From: Siccirubricoccus sp. G192
Lineage (GTDB): Bacteria > Pseudomonadota > Alphaproteobacteria > Acetobacterales > Acetobacteraceae
Direction: 5' to 3'
NCBI RefSeq assembly: GCF_019084075.1
Contig: NZ_JAHREN010000001.1
Span: 4,862,501-4,926,500 of the forward strand
DNA: 64,000 bases
The notes beneath the pieces were generated by a model. The model did not search any database and had not been told where the DNA came from. It worked only from the letters and a program-made list of their open reading frames with translations. A program made the position numbers and the translations under genes. Of this stretch, positions 45,526 to 54,289 are shown one piece after another (position 1 is the first letter of the stretch; every line of letters begins with the position of its first letter).

Positions 45526-45864
45526 GGCGGGGGTGAGGGTGCTTCACGCCTGCGGGTGATGCGGCCATGCAGGGATCGGAGCACTCATGCCAGCGGCCGT
45601 CTTGGGGGGGCCGCTCGCGACCCGAAGCGGAAATTCAGATTAGACAGCCGAATGACAGGTGCTGGCCGGTAACGGAATGGCGACTCCGGCGACTGATACC
45701 GCCGCGCCTATGAAGGGACCCACCGTCGCCCGGTAAGGGCGGCGCGGTCAGTCCTCAGGGCCGCGCGCGGGCTTTTTCTCGATGGGTCGGGACATACGCT
45801 CGGCGGTATGACTGGGCGGACGCAGACTTTCGCTGCTTGCCCGTCGAACCCGGTATTTGTCAAA
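45526..45864. other. Intergenic region between sbcC and the IS3 element
   Basis: About 340 bp without a credible gene. It contains short segments of the kind often left by old transposon insertions (for example CGACCCGAAGCGG around 45620), and the GC content falls towards the IS3 end. No clear inverted or direct repeats define an element here. Confidence 0.4.
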
Positions 45865-45882
45865 GAAGTTGTCCGGTGCCCA

Positions 45883-46944
45883 TCAGGCGGCGTCTCTGAT
45901 TTCGTGGTCGCTGATGTCGCGCTCGGGGTTGAGGCAGACGTCGCCGACCGGCGCCCAGTTTCGGATTTGGCGTGACCACCGCGCGGGGTTGGCGGCGCGA
46001 GCTTCGGTATAGAGCTCGGTCCGACGCTCGAGGAGCGCGCGATCCTCACCTGCATGCCGGGCGCTGGGCGTGACGAACTGGATCGCGCTGTGGCGGTGCT
46101 CGTGGTTGTACCAGGCCACAAAACGGGCGACCCAGTGTTGCGCGTCCTCCCTGCTGGCGAACCCCGATGCTGGCCAGTCCGGCCTGTACTTGCAGGTACG
46201 GAACAGGGCTTCGGAGAACGGGTTGTCGTCACTGACGCGCGGGCGGCTGTAGGAGGCGATGACGCCGAGCCGTTCGAGGGTGGCCTTCATGGTCGCGCCC
46301 TTCATCGGGCTGCCGTTGTCGGCGTGCAGGACGAGAGGGCGGGTGAGGCAGCCCTCGGCCCAGACCGCGCGGCGCACGAGCTCGGCGGCCAGCTCGGCGG
46401 CTTCGCGCTCGTGGACCTCCCAGCCGACAATCTTGCGGCTGTAGACGTCGAGGATGAGGTAGAGATAGAAGAACCCGCCCCGGATCGGGCCGGGCATCCA
46501 GGTGATGTCCCAGCTCCAGACTTCGCAGGGGCCGCGGGCGCGGTGACTGGTCGGCGGTTGGCGACGCGCCGGCGGCCTCGCCCGGCCACGGTGGTGCTGC
46601 TGACCCTCAGCCCGCAGGATGCGGTAGAAGCTTGCTTCCGAGGCGATGTAGCGGCCCTGGTCTGCGAGGCGGGGCACGATCTGACTTGGCGGCAGGCTCT
46701 TGAAGGCCTGGCTGTTGCAGGCCTCCAGCACGGCCTGGCGTTCCGCCTCGGACAGCCTGTTGCCCGGTGCTGGCCGAGGCGCCGTCGGGCGGCGGTCTTC
46801 GGGCGCGCCGTCCCGGGCCCGCCAGCGGCGACAGGTCCGTTCATCGAGCGCGAGTTCCGCACAGGCCTGGGCGCGGCGCGCGCCGGCCGCGACAGCCTGG
46901 TCGATCAGCGCCATGGCGTTCTGGCGATCTGGGGTGCTGATCAT
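45883..46944 (-). CDS. IS3 family transposase OrfB (DDE integrase domain)
   Basis: A 353-residue rve-type integrase. DDE residues: Asp in WSWDITWMPG, Asp in LHADNGSPMKG and Glu in DDNPFSEALFRTCKYRPDWP. The N-terminal HTH part (RTCRRWRARDG) and the sequence LSEAERQAVLEACN agree with the IS3 OrfB plan. ATG 46944 overlaps the stop of OrfA by ATGA. The frame appears intact, so the element may be active. Confidence 0.93.
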   Translation of the reverse strand: MISTPDRQNAMALIDQAVAAGARRAQACAELALDERTCRRWRARDGAPEDRRPTAPRPAPGNRLSEAERQAVLEACNSQAFKSLPPSQIVPRLADQGRYIASEASFYRILRAEGQQHHRGRARPPARRQPPTSHRARGPCEVWSWDITWMPGPIRGGFFYLYLILDVYSRKIVGWEVHEREAAELAAELVRRAVWAEGCLTRPLVLHADNGSPMKGATMKATLERLGVIASYSRPRVSDDNPFSEALFRTCKYRPDWPASGFASREDAQHWVARFVAWYNHEHRHSAIQFVTPSARHAGEDRALLERRTELYTEARAANPARWSRQIRNWAPVGDVCLNPERDISDHEIRDAA

Positions 46945-47435
46945 GCGTCCTCGCCGTCCCCCCAGATCGCCGCGGCGTTTTTTCGCAGCACCAGCAGCGC
47001 CGCCGCCTCGGCCAGCGCCTTCTCCTTGCGCGCCAAGTCCCGCTCGATGGCCTTGATGCGCTTCTTCTCCTCCTTAGTCGCCTGGCCCAGCCGCTGGCTG
47101 CTGGCGCGGTCCCAGTCGTTGGCCTGCTCGCAGGCGGTCCGCCAGGCTTGGATCTGCTCGGGGTAGAGACCCCGCTGGCGGCAGTAGGCGGCGAGATCGG
47201 CCTCGTTCAGGGCGGCGGTCTCGAGAACGGCGGCGAACTTGTCGCGCGACGTCCAACCCTCCGGGCCGGCGTCGGCATCGGGCAGGAGCCGCCCCTGGCG
47301 GCGAGCCTCGCGGCGCCAGGTGTGCAGCGTTGCCTCGGAGATCCCTTCCTCCTTGGCCAGCTGCCGCAAGGGCACCGCGTTCGGCGGCTCCAGCTTCCTC
47401 AGAACCGCCGCGCGGCGTTCCGTCGAGTAGGCCAA
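46941..47435 (-). CDS. IS3 family transposase OrfA (HTH protein)
   Basis: A 164-residue protein. A TTG start at 47435 is preceded by CGGAGGG at correct spacing; an ATG just ahead is out of frame. HTH region: PLRQLAKEEGISEATLHTWRREARRQGRLL; C-terminal coiled coil KRIKAIERDLARKEKALAEAAALL, as expected for the leucine-zipper part of OrfA. It would produce an OrfAB fusion by frameshifting or act alone as the DNA-binding regulator. Ends in GDGEDA*. Confidence 0.9.
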   Translation of the reverse strand: MAYSTERRAAVLRKLEPPNAVPLRQLAKEEGISEATLHTWRREARRQGRLLPDADAGPEGWTSRDKFAAVLETAALNEADLAAYCRQRGLYPEQIQAWRTACEQANDWDRASSQRLGQATKEEKKRIKAIERDLARKEKALAEAAALLVLRKNAAAIWGDGEDA

Positions 47436-47650
47436 ATCATCCCTCCGTCCCGCCCCTCTGGAAATGAGAGATCATCTCAAGGCGCCGGACAACTTCCCTG
47501 CCATAGGGGGAACCGTCTCCGATTCGGACCAACTGAGGAGTCGCTGCCATGCTACGCACCCGAACTGAGGGGTAGCTGTCAAAGCCATTGACTTGCGTTG
47601 GCTTTCTCCGCCAGCGTCCTTGAGTTGGAATAAGATGCGGAGCACAGAAG

Positions 47651-48868
47651 ATGGTGATAGATAAGCGCAGCGCTCGCTTACTGCTTTTTCCAACTCTCTA
47701 TTTCTCTGTGGCCATGCAAAGCGAGGCATTGCCTTCAAGTTGTTCAGCAACCAACGAGAATGGTGGAGTGTGCAGCGTCGATTGCCCTGAAGGGCAGGTC
47801 GCAAGCTGTCAAAACGCAAGTGGCGGCGGCAACCCCGAGTGCGCATGCACCGGCTCATTCGCATCGGGTGCCACTATTCTCCAAAATTTCCTGCGATCTA
47901 ATACCGCAACCGTCGCAAATCCTACCTTGGCTGCCCTTCCAGCTGCCAACTCTGACCAGCAAGTGGTTGTTAACGTCCGTGGGGAAGTTACCAGAGCACT
48001 CAACCAGTTGGGCGATCGGCGCATAAAGCAAGAAACGCGGCAAGTGCCGACCGGACGATATGAGTGCCGCTCATATGGTCCTCGCGATCCGGACGGCAAT
48101 CGCCCAGAGCGGTGTTGGGAGATCACACACCCTGAACAATATGATGTCGTAGGAAGGTTGGCGCTTAACGGTGAGATTATCCTCACTACGCCACCTCAGG
48201 TCACTCTCGATCAACCTAACTGGTCAGCACTTCCGATCTCTTACGTCGGCATGCGCGGATTTTATCGAAATTGCACTAGCCTACAACAATCTTTCAGCTT
48301 CGCCCATACAGAGGAAGTCACTGTTGGGCAGAGGGTGACCAAACTAACTTCTATAGTGACGGGAACAACACAAAAAGTAACGGCGTCAGTCAACGTGAGC
48401 GCTCCAGCAGTTCCTGGCGGGATTGGTGGCGGCGCAGGGATAGGTGTCGAATCTGGCTTTACTCAGACTATAACTGTCTCGGACACGGCAGAGGAAAACT
48501 ACACAACGCGCCGCTCAGTCCAGGAAACCTATCCAATTCAAGTCGCTCCAAATTCACTCGTCACGGTTACCCACAGATGGCTCGTAAGGCGTATTTCGGT
48601 TCCGTATTCAGGGTCCGTTGTAGTGGATGCTCCGATCATCCCAAATATGGCAGGTCCTTCAGGAAACAATTTGCCTTTCTTGTCACAAATATTGCCTGAT
48701 CCAAGCCAGAGAAGATATATATTCAACGGTCGGATTGAAGATACCACACTCTATGACACGGGCTTTATGGTGACTCAGGCAAGCTTAACTCCAGATGAGT
48801 GCGCTTCTTCCACCTCTAGTGTTCGCTATGAACCTTTCGTGGAGAGTGGTACTGTTTCGTTCCAATAA
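47651..48868 (+). CDS. Secreted protein, candidate aerolysin-like beta-pore-forming protein
   Basis: A 405-residue protein, visibly much lower in GC than the surroundings. A signal peptide (about 1-26) precedes a Cys-rich N-terminal region with six Cys between residues 31 and 66; four more Cys lie at about 139, 155, 208 and 384. From about residue 208 the pattern is that of an aerolysin/ETX-MTX2 pore-forming module: a Ser/Thr-rich strand (QQSFSFAHTEEVTVG), then an amphipathic, Gly-centred hairpin about 232-280 with alternating hydrophobic residues (VTASVNVSAP, GGIGGGAGIGVESG, FTQTITVSD), then YPIQVAPNSLVTVTHRWLVR and RISVPYSGSVVVD. This is pattern-based, not a database hit. It is flanked by IS3 upstream and IS630/IS30 debris downstream. 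A surface or adhesin role is the alternative. Confidence 0.65.
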   Translation: MVIDKRSARLLLFPTLYFSVAMQSEALPSSCSATNENGGVCSVDCPEGQVASCQNASGGGNPECACTGSFASGATILQNFLRSNTATVANPTLAALPAANSDQQVVVNVRGEVTRALNQLGDRRIKQETRQVPTGRYECRSYGPRDPDGNRPERCWEITHPEQYDVVGRLALNGEIILTTPPQVTLDQPNWSALPISYVGMRGFYRNCTSLQQSFSFAHTEEVTVGQRVTKLTSIVTGTTQKVTASVNVSAPAVPGGIGGGAGIGVESGFTQTITVSDTAEENYTTRRSVQETYPIQVAPNSLVTVTHRWLVRRISVPYSGSVVVDAPIIPNMAGPSGNNLPFLSQILPDPSQRRYIFNGRIEDTTLYDTGFMVTQASLTPDECASSTSSVRYEPFVESGTVSFQ

Positions 48869-48979
48869 ATCGGGTGCGCTAAACTTCAATTCAGCTTCTG
48901 GTTTTCCGTCACTCTGCACGGAGTGTTTGGGGCGCTGGTTGCCGGTCGGCTAATACCGCCGAGCAGGGGTCAGACTTGG

Positions 48980-49120
48980 GTGTGACGCTACGACGGCCAC
49001 GGGCGTGAATCCCTTTCCGGCGGGCATGGAGCGGCAGGCGCTGCGGGACGCAGTGGTCCGGTACTATGCAGCGGGGTTTACGGGCTTGCGCGACCGTCCC
49101 AAGTCGGGCCGACGAGCGTC
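48980..49120 (+). pseudogene. IS630 family transposase, N-terminal remnant
   Basis: The frame reads PFPAGMERQALRDAVVRYYAAG and then GLRDRPKSGRR, the DNA-binding domain and linker typical of IS630 transposases, and then decays. A matching C-terminal end lies at 50800-50911 in the same orientation. The two could be the halves of one element split by later insertions. Confidence 0.55.
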
Positions 49121-49184
49121 CCTTCGGCAAGCGCCTGCATCCAGCGTGCCTCTCGCGTATCGTGCGGTGCGTCGATCTGTCGCG

Positions 49185-49271
49185 CTAGGCCTGCGCCACC
49201 GCCACCCCGCGATCCCTCACCAACTTCACCACATCGAGCTTGAACTCGCGGCTGAATATTCTCTGTCCCAT
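49185..49271 (-). pseudogene. IS3 family OrfA, N-terminal remnant
   Basis: From ATG 49271 the minus strand reads MGQRIFSREFKLDVVKLV then RDRGVAVAQA and a stop. This is the start of an OrfA of another IS3 subgroup (FSREFKLxxVKLVxxRGVxVAQA). Only 28 residues remain. It is distinct from the complete IS3 at 45865. Confidence 0.6.
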
Positions 49272-49342
49272 CCCAGGGCCTCCGATCGGGTGAAAGCCTT
49301 AATTAGGTGTCCATCAAACCGGCAGCAGTTCAGAGGGTGGAT

Positions 49343-50785
49343 TCAAGTGGTCGTCGCAACACCAAGGCGGAGGGTGGTTGCGATGGCGGGTCGGCGGCGT
49401 TCGGATCGGGCTTTGCGGGCGAAGTCTCCTTCGCCAGGCCGCCCGGGAGTAGCCCGGCGTGAGGACCAGCGGCGCTTCTGGACGTTGATTGCGGCGGGAC
49501 AGTCGAGCTGGGACGCGGCGATCGGCGTGGGGGTGTCGGAGGCGGTTGGGTCCCGCTGGTTTCGGGAGGCGGGCGGGATGCCACCATCGACGCTCGGGCG
49601 GTCGTCAAAGCCGCCTTCGGGACGATACCTGTTGTTTGCGGAGCGCGAGGAGATTGCGCTGCTGCGAGCCCAGGGCTGTGGAGTGCGAGAGGTTGCCCGG
49701 CGGCTGCGACGGGCGGCATCGACGGTCTCGCGCGAGCTACGGCGCAATGCGGCCACGCGCAGCGGCAACCTGGAGTACAGGGCCACGACGGCGCAGTGGC
49801 ATGCTGAGCGGGCGGCGCGGCGTCCGAAGCCGGCGAAGCTGGTGACGCACCCGGCGCTGAGGGCGTATGTGCAAGATCGGCTGGCGGGTGCCGTGGTCTC
49901 TCCAGGCGGGGCTACGGTGCCCGGACCGGCGGTGCCGTGGAAGGGCCGGCGGCATGGACCGAGGCAGCCTCGGCGCTGGGCGAGAGGATGGAGCCCGCAG
50001 CAGATCTCGCGGCGGCTGCGGCTCGACTTTCCTGGCGATGGTGCGATGCGGATCAGCCATGAGGCCATCTACCAGTCGCTCTACGTCCAGGGCCGCGGCG
50101 CGCTGCGCCGCGAGCTGACGGCCTGCCTGCGAACCGGGCGGGCGCTGCGCGTGCCGCGGGCGCGGAGCCGGGGGGCGCGGCAAGTCGCATGTCGCGCCCG
50201 AGGTGCTGATCAGCCAGCGCCCGGCGGAGGCGGACGACCGGGCCGTGCCGGGGCATTGGGAGGGAGACCTCATCCTTGGCCTTGGCAGCTCAGCAATCGG
50301 CACCCTGGTGGAGCGCACGACGCGGTTCACGATGCTGCTGCACCTGCCCCGCATGCCGGGTCATGGAGAGGGAACGCGCGTCAAGAACGGCCCGGCGCTG
50401 GCCGGGCATGGGGCGGAAGCGGTGCGCGACGCCATCACCCGCATGATCACCACCCTGCCGGAGGCGCTGCGCCGGTCGCTGACCTGGGACCAGGGGGGCG
50501 GAGATGAGCGAGCACGCCCGGCTGCGGATCGACACCGGCGTGCAGGTGTACTTCTGCGAGCCGCACAGCCCGTGGCAGCGTGGCACGAACGAGAACACCA
50601 ACGGGCTGCTGCGGCAGTACTTCCCGAAGGGGACTGACCTGAGCGCGCACGGCGCCGATGACCTCGCGGCCGTGGCTGCGGCGCTCAATGGCAGGCCTCG
50701 CAAGACGCTCGGCTGGAGAACGCCAGCCGAAGCGCTTGACGAGGCGCTGCGATCGGCTCAGGCAGGCGTTGCGACGACCAGTTGA
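49343..50785 (+). mobile_element. IS30 family insertion sequence
   Basis: A 1.44-kb element. The left end TCAAGTGGTCGTCGCAAC (49343-49360) and the right end GTTGCGACGACCAGTTGA (50768-50785) are inverted repeats with one mismatch in 18. The transposase occupies almost the whole length, and its TGA stop is the last three bases of the right repeat. Confidence 0.8.
49383..50785 (+). CDS. IS30 family transposase, two single-base frameshifts
   Basis: About 466 residues after repair, from ATG 49383. HTH domain [25 protein letters not shown]30 N-terminal part with [16 protein letters not shown]; then [37 protein letters not shown]. Catalytic DDE: Asp in [10 protein letters not shown], Asp in LTWDQG, Glu in [17 protein letters not shown]. 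Two G-runs, near 50172 and 50496, each have one G too many, so three frames are needed. Because other genes here have the same kind of error, the transposase may be intact in reality. Confidence 0.85.
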
Positions 50786-50799
50786 GCCTGGGGAGAGTG

Positions 50800-50911
50800 C
50801 TTCCGCTCGCAGCGCTTCCTTGTCGGCTATCACGCCATCGTGCACGCTTGCTGCGGCGCCTGGAACGCACTGACGTTGGAGCGCGCTCGCTCCCTTGCCG
50901 CGCTCCTCTGA
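50800..50911 (+). pseudogene. IS630 family transposase, C-terminal remnant
   Basis: The frame reads QRFLVGYHAIVHACCGAWNAL, then RARSLAALL and a stop: the C-terminal end of an IS630 transposase (the conserved DACCDAWN element). It begins 15 bp after the IS30 right end. The gap from 50912 to 51113 shows nothing else recognisable. Confidence 0.6.
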
Positions 50912-51113
50912 ATCCTGAAGGTCGCTTCAGAGGCTCGGCGGTGTTACTCACCCCAGAACCGTCCCGCTCGCGACCGCTGCGGCTCCGAAGTCTGCTATCA
51001 GGATCCGGCCAGTAGCCCGCGAACTACTGAGAAGGGCGCGGAGCAGACCTTGATGCAGCGCTTACCTGCGTCCGCTTCCCACCCAAAGCCGCCACCACAC
51101 AGCCCCGCCACCG

Positions 51114-52109
51114 TCAATACTCCCCGAACATCCGCGCAATCTCCGCCTGCTCCGCCGTGCGGGTCAGCGCCAGGGCCAGCAGGATGCGGGCCTTCTGCGG
51201 CGTGAGGTTGTCGGCCGGCAGGAAGCCGGCCTCGCGCAGCTTGGTGGTGGGGAAGACGCGGCCGCTGCCGGCGCGGGTGGAGACCACCACGGTCACGCCG
51301 AGCGCCCGCGCCTCCTGCAAGGCCAGCGCATCGCCCGGCGTGACGAAGCCCGGCGCGAAGCCGGCGCAGACGATGCCCTGCGCGCCCGCCGCCAGGAAGG
51401 CGCGCACCGCCGTGCCATCCGCCCCGGCATAGGTATAGGCGATATCCACGCGCGGCAGCACCGCCAGGCCGCGCGCGTCGAATCCCGTATCCGGCGCCAC
51501 CCGGCGCAGCGGCCGGCGATACCAGGCGATGCTGTCGCCATCGGCATGGCCGAGGCAGCCGAAATCCGGGCTGCGGAAGGTCTGCAAGCGCCCGGTGGAG
51601 GTCTTGGTCACCTCCCGCGCCGCATGGATCTCGTCATTCAGCAGCACCAGCACGCCGAGCCCGCGCGCGCCCTCGCTCGCCGCCACCCGCACCGCATTCA
51701 CCAGGTTCAGCCCGGCATCGCTGGAGAGCGCGGAATTCGGCCGCTGCGCCCCCACCAGCACCACGGGCAGGGCGGTCTTCAGGGTCAGCGAGAGGAAATA
51801 GGCCGTCTCCTCCAGCGAGGAGGTGCCATGGCCGATGACGATGCCGGCCAGGTCCGGCTGCGCCGCCGCCACGTCCTCGCAGAGCAGCAGCAGCTCCCGC
51901 CATTCCTCCCAGCCCACCCGCGTCGAGGGCAGGTTGCGGAAGCGGATGGGCACCACCTCCGCCACCTGCTGCACCTCCGGGAAGCGCGCCAGGATCGCAT
52001 CCGCCTGCAGCACCGTGCCGTTGGCGCCATAGTCGAAAATATCGAGCGGGCCGCGGCCGACCGAGGCGATGGTGCCGCCGGTGCCGATGAAGGCGACTTT
52101 CGGCCTCAT
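51114..52109 (-). CDS. Asparaginase family protein with altered active site
   Basis: A 331-residue type I/II asparaginase homologue from ATG 52109. The first catalytic Thr loop is GTGGTIAS. In the second, canonical HGTDTMEETAYF is HGTSSLEETAYF, so the catalytic Asp (Asp90 of E. coli AnsB, which also holds the substrate alpha-amino group) is Ser. The Lys of the AADKAS loop is replaced by Glu (AASEGA). The substrate and reaction are therefore likely to differ from L-asparagine hydrolysis. It overlaps the cysteine hydrolase gene by 4 bp (ATGA), and both are divergent from URC1. Confidence 0.88.
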   Translation of the reverse strand: MRPKVAFIGTGGTIASVGRGPLDIFDYGANGTVLQADAILARFPEVQQVAEVVPIRFRNLPSTRVGWEEWRELLLLCEDVAAAQPDLAGIVIGHGTSSLEETAYFLSLTLKTALPVVLVGAQRPNSALSSDAGLNLVNAVRVAASEGARGLGVLVLLNDEIHAAREVTKTSTGRLQTFRSPDFGCLGHADGDSIAWYRRPLRRVAPDTGFDARGLAVLPRVDIAYTYAGADGTAVRAFLAAGAQGIVCAGFAPGFVTPGDALALQEARALGVTVVVSTRAGSGRVFPTTKLREAGFLPADNLTPQKARILLALALTRTAEQAEIARMFGEY

Positions 52110-52804
52110 GCCGCGATCCCTGCTTCCCGGCGGAAGCCGGCGATGCATTGCGCCACCGTCAGCACATCGCCGAATTGCAGGTGGAAGGCGGTGAGGGAGG
52201 CGGCGTGCTCGGCATCCGTCACCGCGGCGCAGGCATCGCTGACCATGACGGTGCGGAAATTCAGCATCATCGCGTCCCGCGCGCTGCTCTCGCAGCAGAC
52301 ATTGGTGACGGTGCCGGCGATCAGCACGGTGTCGAGGCCGAGCGCCCGCAGCCGCTCGGGCAGGTCCGAGGCACCCTGGATGAAGGCGCTGTAGCGGTAT
52401 TTCGGCACGATGGTGTCGCCGGGCTGGACATCGAGGCCGGGCCAGAGCCGGTGGCCTTCCGTGCCCTCACTCATCGCCGCGGCGCGGCGGGCGCGGGCTT
52501 CCGGCGTCGCCATCTCCTGCATGATGGACCATTCGGTCTCGCAGCGCGCATCGAAGGTGTTCTGCACCCAGAACACGGCGCCGCCGGCTTCGCGCAGCGC
52601 CGCGGCCAGGCGGTTCACCGCCGGCACCACATGCTGCGCCATGGCGCAGAAGGCATGCGAGAGGTCCTCCCGCATGAAGCCGTTCTGCATGTCGATCACC
52701 ACCAGCGCGGTGTGCCGCGGATCGAGCCGCGCGAAGGGATGCGGCGTGCCGCAGCGGGCGGCAACGCGGGCCGCGATGGCAGGGGCGATGGTGAAGGGGT
52801 GCAT
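52106..52804 (-). CDS. Cysteine hydrolase (isochorismatase-like, RutB-like)
   Basis: A 232-residue alpha/beta hydrolase-like amidase. ATG 52804 follows GGGAGGC. Catalytic triad: Asp in VVIDMQNGFM, Lys in VPKYRYSAF and Cys in TNVCCESSARDAMML. The last stretch resembles RutB and biuret/ureidoacrylate amidohydrolases. In context it would be a good candidate for hydrolysing a urea-like product of pyrimidine breakdown. First gene of an operon with the asparaginase homologue; 243-bp divergent region to URC1. Confidence 0.88.
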   Translation of the reverse strand: MHPFTIAPAIAARVAARCGTPHPFARLDPRHTALVVIDMQNGFMREDLSHAFCAMAQHVVPAVNRLAAALREAGGAVFWVQNTFDARCETEWSIMQEMATPEARARRAAAMSEGTEGHRLWPGLDVQPGDTIVPKYRYSAFIQGASDLPERLRALGLDTVLIAGTVTNVCCESSARDAMMLNFRTVMVSDACAAVTDAEHAASLTAFHLQFGDVLTVAQCIAGFRREAGIAA

Positions 52805-53047
52805 GCGGGCCTCCCGACCGGCTGGAGAATACGGGCCTGCGTGGCGGTCCTGTCCCAGGCCGGCCGGTCCCATGCCCGGCGCGGCGACAGCCTAAAGCAG
52901 CTTCGCCCCGGAGGGAATCGCCACGCGACCCTGCGCGACGCAGGAAACGGGCGGCCGGTGCCAGGCCGATCTGGTCCTTGCACTTCGCCTCATGGCATGG
53001 CGTCGTAATGGCGGGCGCCCGCGATCCGTGCGGGCCAGGTGATCCAG

Positions 53048-54289
53048 ATGAGCAGCAACCAGCCCGGCCATATCCGCCTCACTTCCCACCCCGAACCGCT
53101 GGCGCATCGCTGGCGGCTGCGCTGGGGGGCGGGCACGCCGGCGGAGCGCGGGCCGGTGATCGGCTCGGTCACCCGGCCGGCGGACCGCAACGTGATCGGC
53201 GCGCATGGCGGGTCCTATTCGCTCTACCGGGCGCTGGCGGTCTCCTCCGGCACGCTCTCGCCGCTGCAAAGGCCGGACCTCGCCAATACCCAGCCGGTGG
53301 TGGAGATCGGGCCGCACCCGCAATGGACCGAGCCGGGCCGGATCGTCTCGCTCGACCCCTGGGGGCATGTCGCGGCCGCGGCCTTCGCCGAGGCGATCGG
53401 CGAGGGGATCGATATCCGCCCGACCATCGCCGTCACCCGGGCGCGGCTGAACCTGGCCGAGGTGAATGGGGCGATGCAGGCCGGCCGGCTCCGCGCGGAT
53501 GGACATGTCCTGCATGCCGGCGGCGATGTCTCCGTCACCAAGGCGGCGCTCGACCCGGTCTGGTGGCTGCCCGGAATCGCCGGGCGCTTCGGCGTGGCCG
53601 AGCACCAGCTGCGCCGCACGCTGTTCGAGCAGACCGGCGGCATGTACCCGGATCTCGTCACCCGCCCGGACATGGAGGTGTTTCTGCCGCCGATCGGCGG
53701 CATCACCGTCTATATCTTCGGTGAGCCGCGGGAGCTGGCCAATCCCCGCACGCCGCTGACCTGCCGCGTGCATGACGAATGCAACGGCTCCGACGTCTTC
53801 GGCTCCGATATCTGCACCTGCCGGCCCTATTTGATCCATGGCATCGAGGAATGCATCCGCGCGGCGCAGGAGGGCGGCGTCGGGCTCGTCGTCTATAACC
53901 GCAAGGAGGGGCGGGCGCTGGGCGAGGTCACGAAATTCCTGGTCTACAATGCCCGCAAGCGCCAGCAGGGCGGCGACCAGGCCGCGACCTATTTCGAGCG
54001 CACGGAATGCGTGGCCGGCGTGCAGGATGCGCGCTTCCAGCAATTGATGCCGGATGTGCTGCACTGGCTCGGCGTGACGCGCATCCACCGGCTGGTCTCG
54101 ATGTCCAACATGAAGCACGACGCCATGGTGGCGCAGGGGATCGCAATCGGCGAGCGGGTGCCGATCCCGGAGGACCGCATCCCGCCCGATGCCTCGGTGG
54201 AGATGGAGGCGAAGAAGGCCGCCGGCTATTACGCCACGGAGCCGGCGGTGCCGGAGACTACGATCGGCCGGCCCCTGGAGCAGATGTGA
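53048..54289 (+). CDS. GTP cyclohydrolase II-like protein, URC1-type uracil catabolism
   Basis: A 413-residue protein from ATG 53048 (AGG at 53037-53039; GTG 53039 is an in-frame alternative). The C-terminal half is a RibA-like GTP cyclohydrolase II domain: zinc ligands in DECNGSDVFGSDICTCRPYL (C-N10-C-x-C) and VYNRKEGRALGEVTKFLVYN. An N-terminal extension of about 200 residues (GPVIGSVTRPADRNVIGAHG and GIDIRPTIAVTRARL) is typical of URC1 homologues and absent from riboflavin RibA. URC1 is known in yeast and bacterial uracil catabolism. Followed directly by URC4 with overlap of stop and GTG start, so they form an operon. Confidence 0.88.
   Translation: MSSNQPGHIRLTSHPEPLAHRWRLRWGAGTPAERGPVIGSVTRPADRNVIGAHGGSYSLYRALAVSSGTLSPLQRPDLANTQPVVEIGPHPQWTEPGRIVSLDPWGHVAAAAFAEAIGEGIDIRPTIAVTRARLNLAEVNGAMQAGRLRADGHVLHAGGDVSVTKAALDPVWWLPGIAGRFGVAEHQLRRTLFEQTGGMYPDLVTRPDMEVFLPPIGGITVYIFGEPRELANPRTPLTCRVHDECNGSDVFGSDICTCRPYLIHGIEECIRAAQEGGVGLVVYNRKEGRALGEVTKFLVYNARKRQQGGDQAATYFERTECVAGVQDARFQQLMPDVLHWLGVTRIHRLVSMSNMKHDAMVAQGIAIGERVPIPEDRIPPDASVEMEAKKAAGYYATEPAVPETTIGRPLEQM

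Larger units (their letters stand above)
45865..47496 (-). mobile_element. IS3 family insertion sequence
   Basis: About 1.63 kb carrying two overlapping transposase genes on the minus strand. The ends are inverted repeats: GAAGTTGTCCGGTGCC at 45865 and its near-complement GGCGCCGGACAACTTC ending at 47496. Taking TG...CA termini, as is usual in IS3, the element could instead be 45870-47492. No certain target duplication is seen. Confidence 0.8.

Noticed and set aside
45526-45864. A second complete insertion sequence next to IS3
   Set aside because: Only short transposon-like fragments are seen, without paired ends or a transposase frame.
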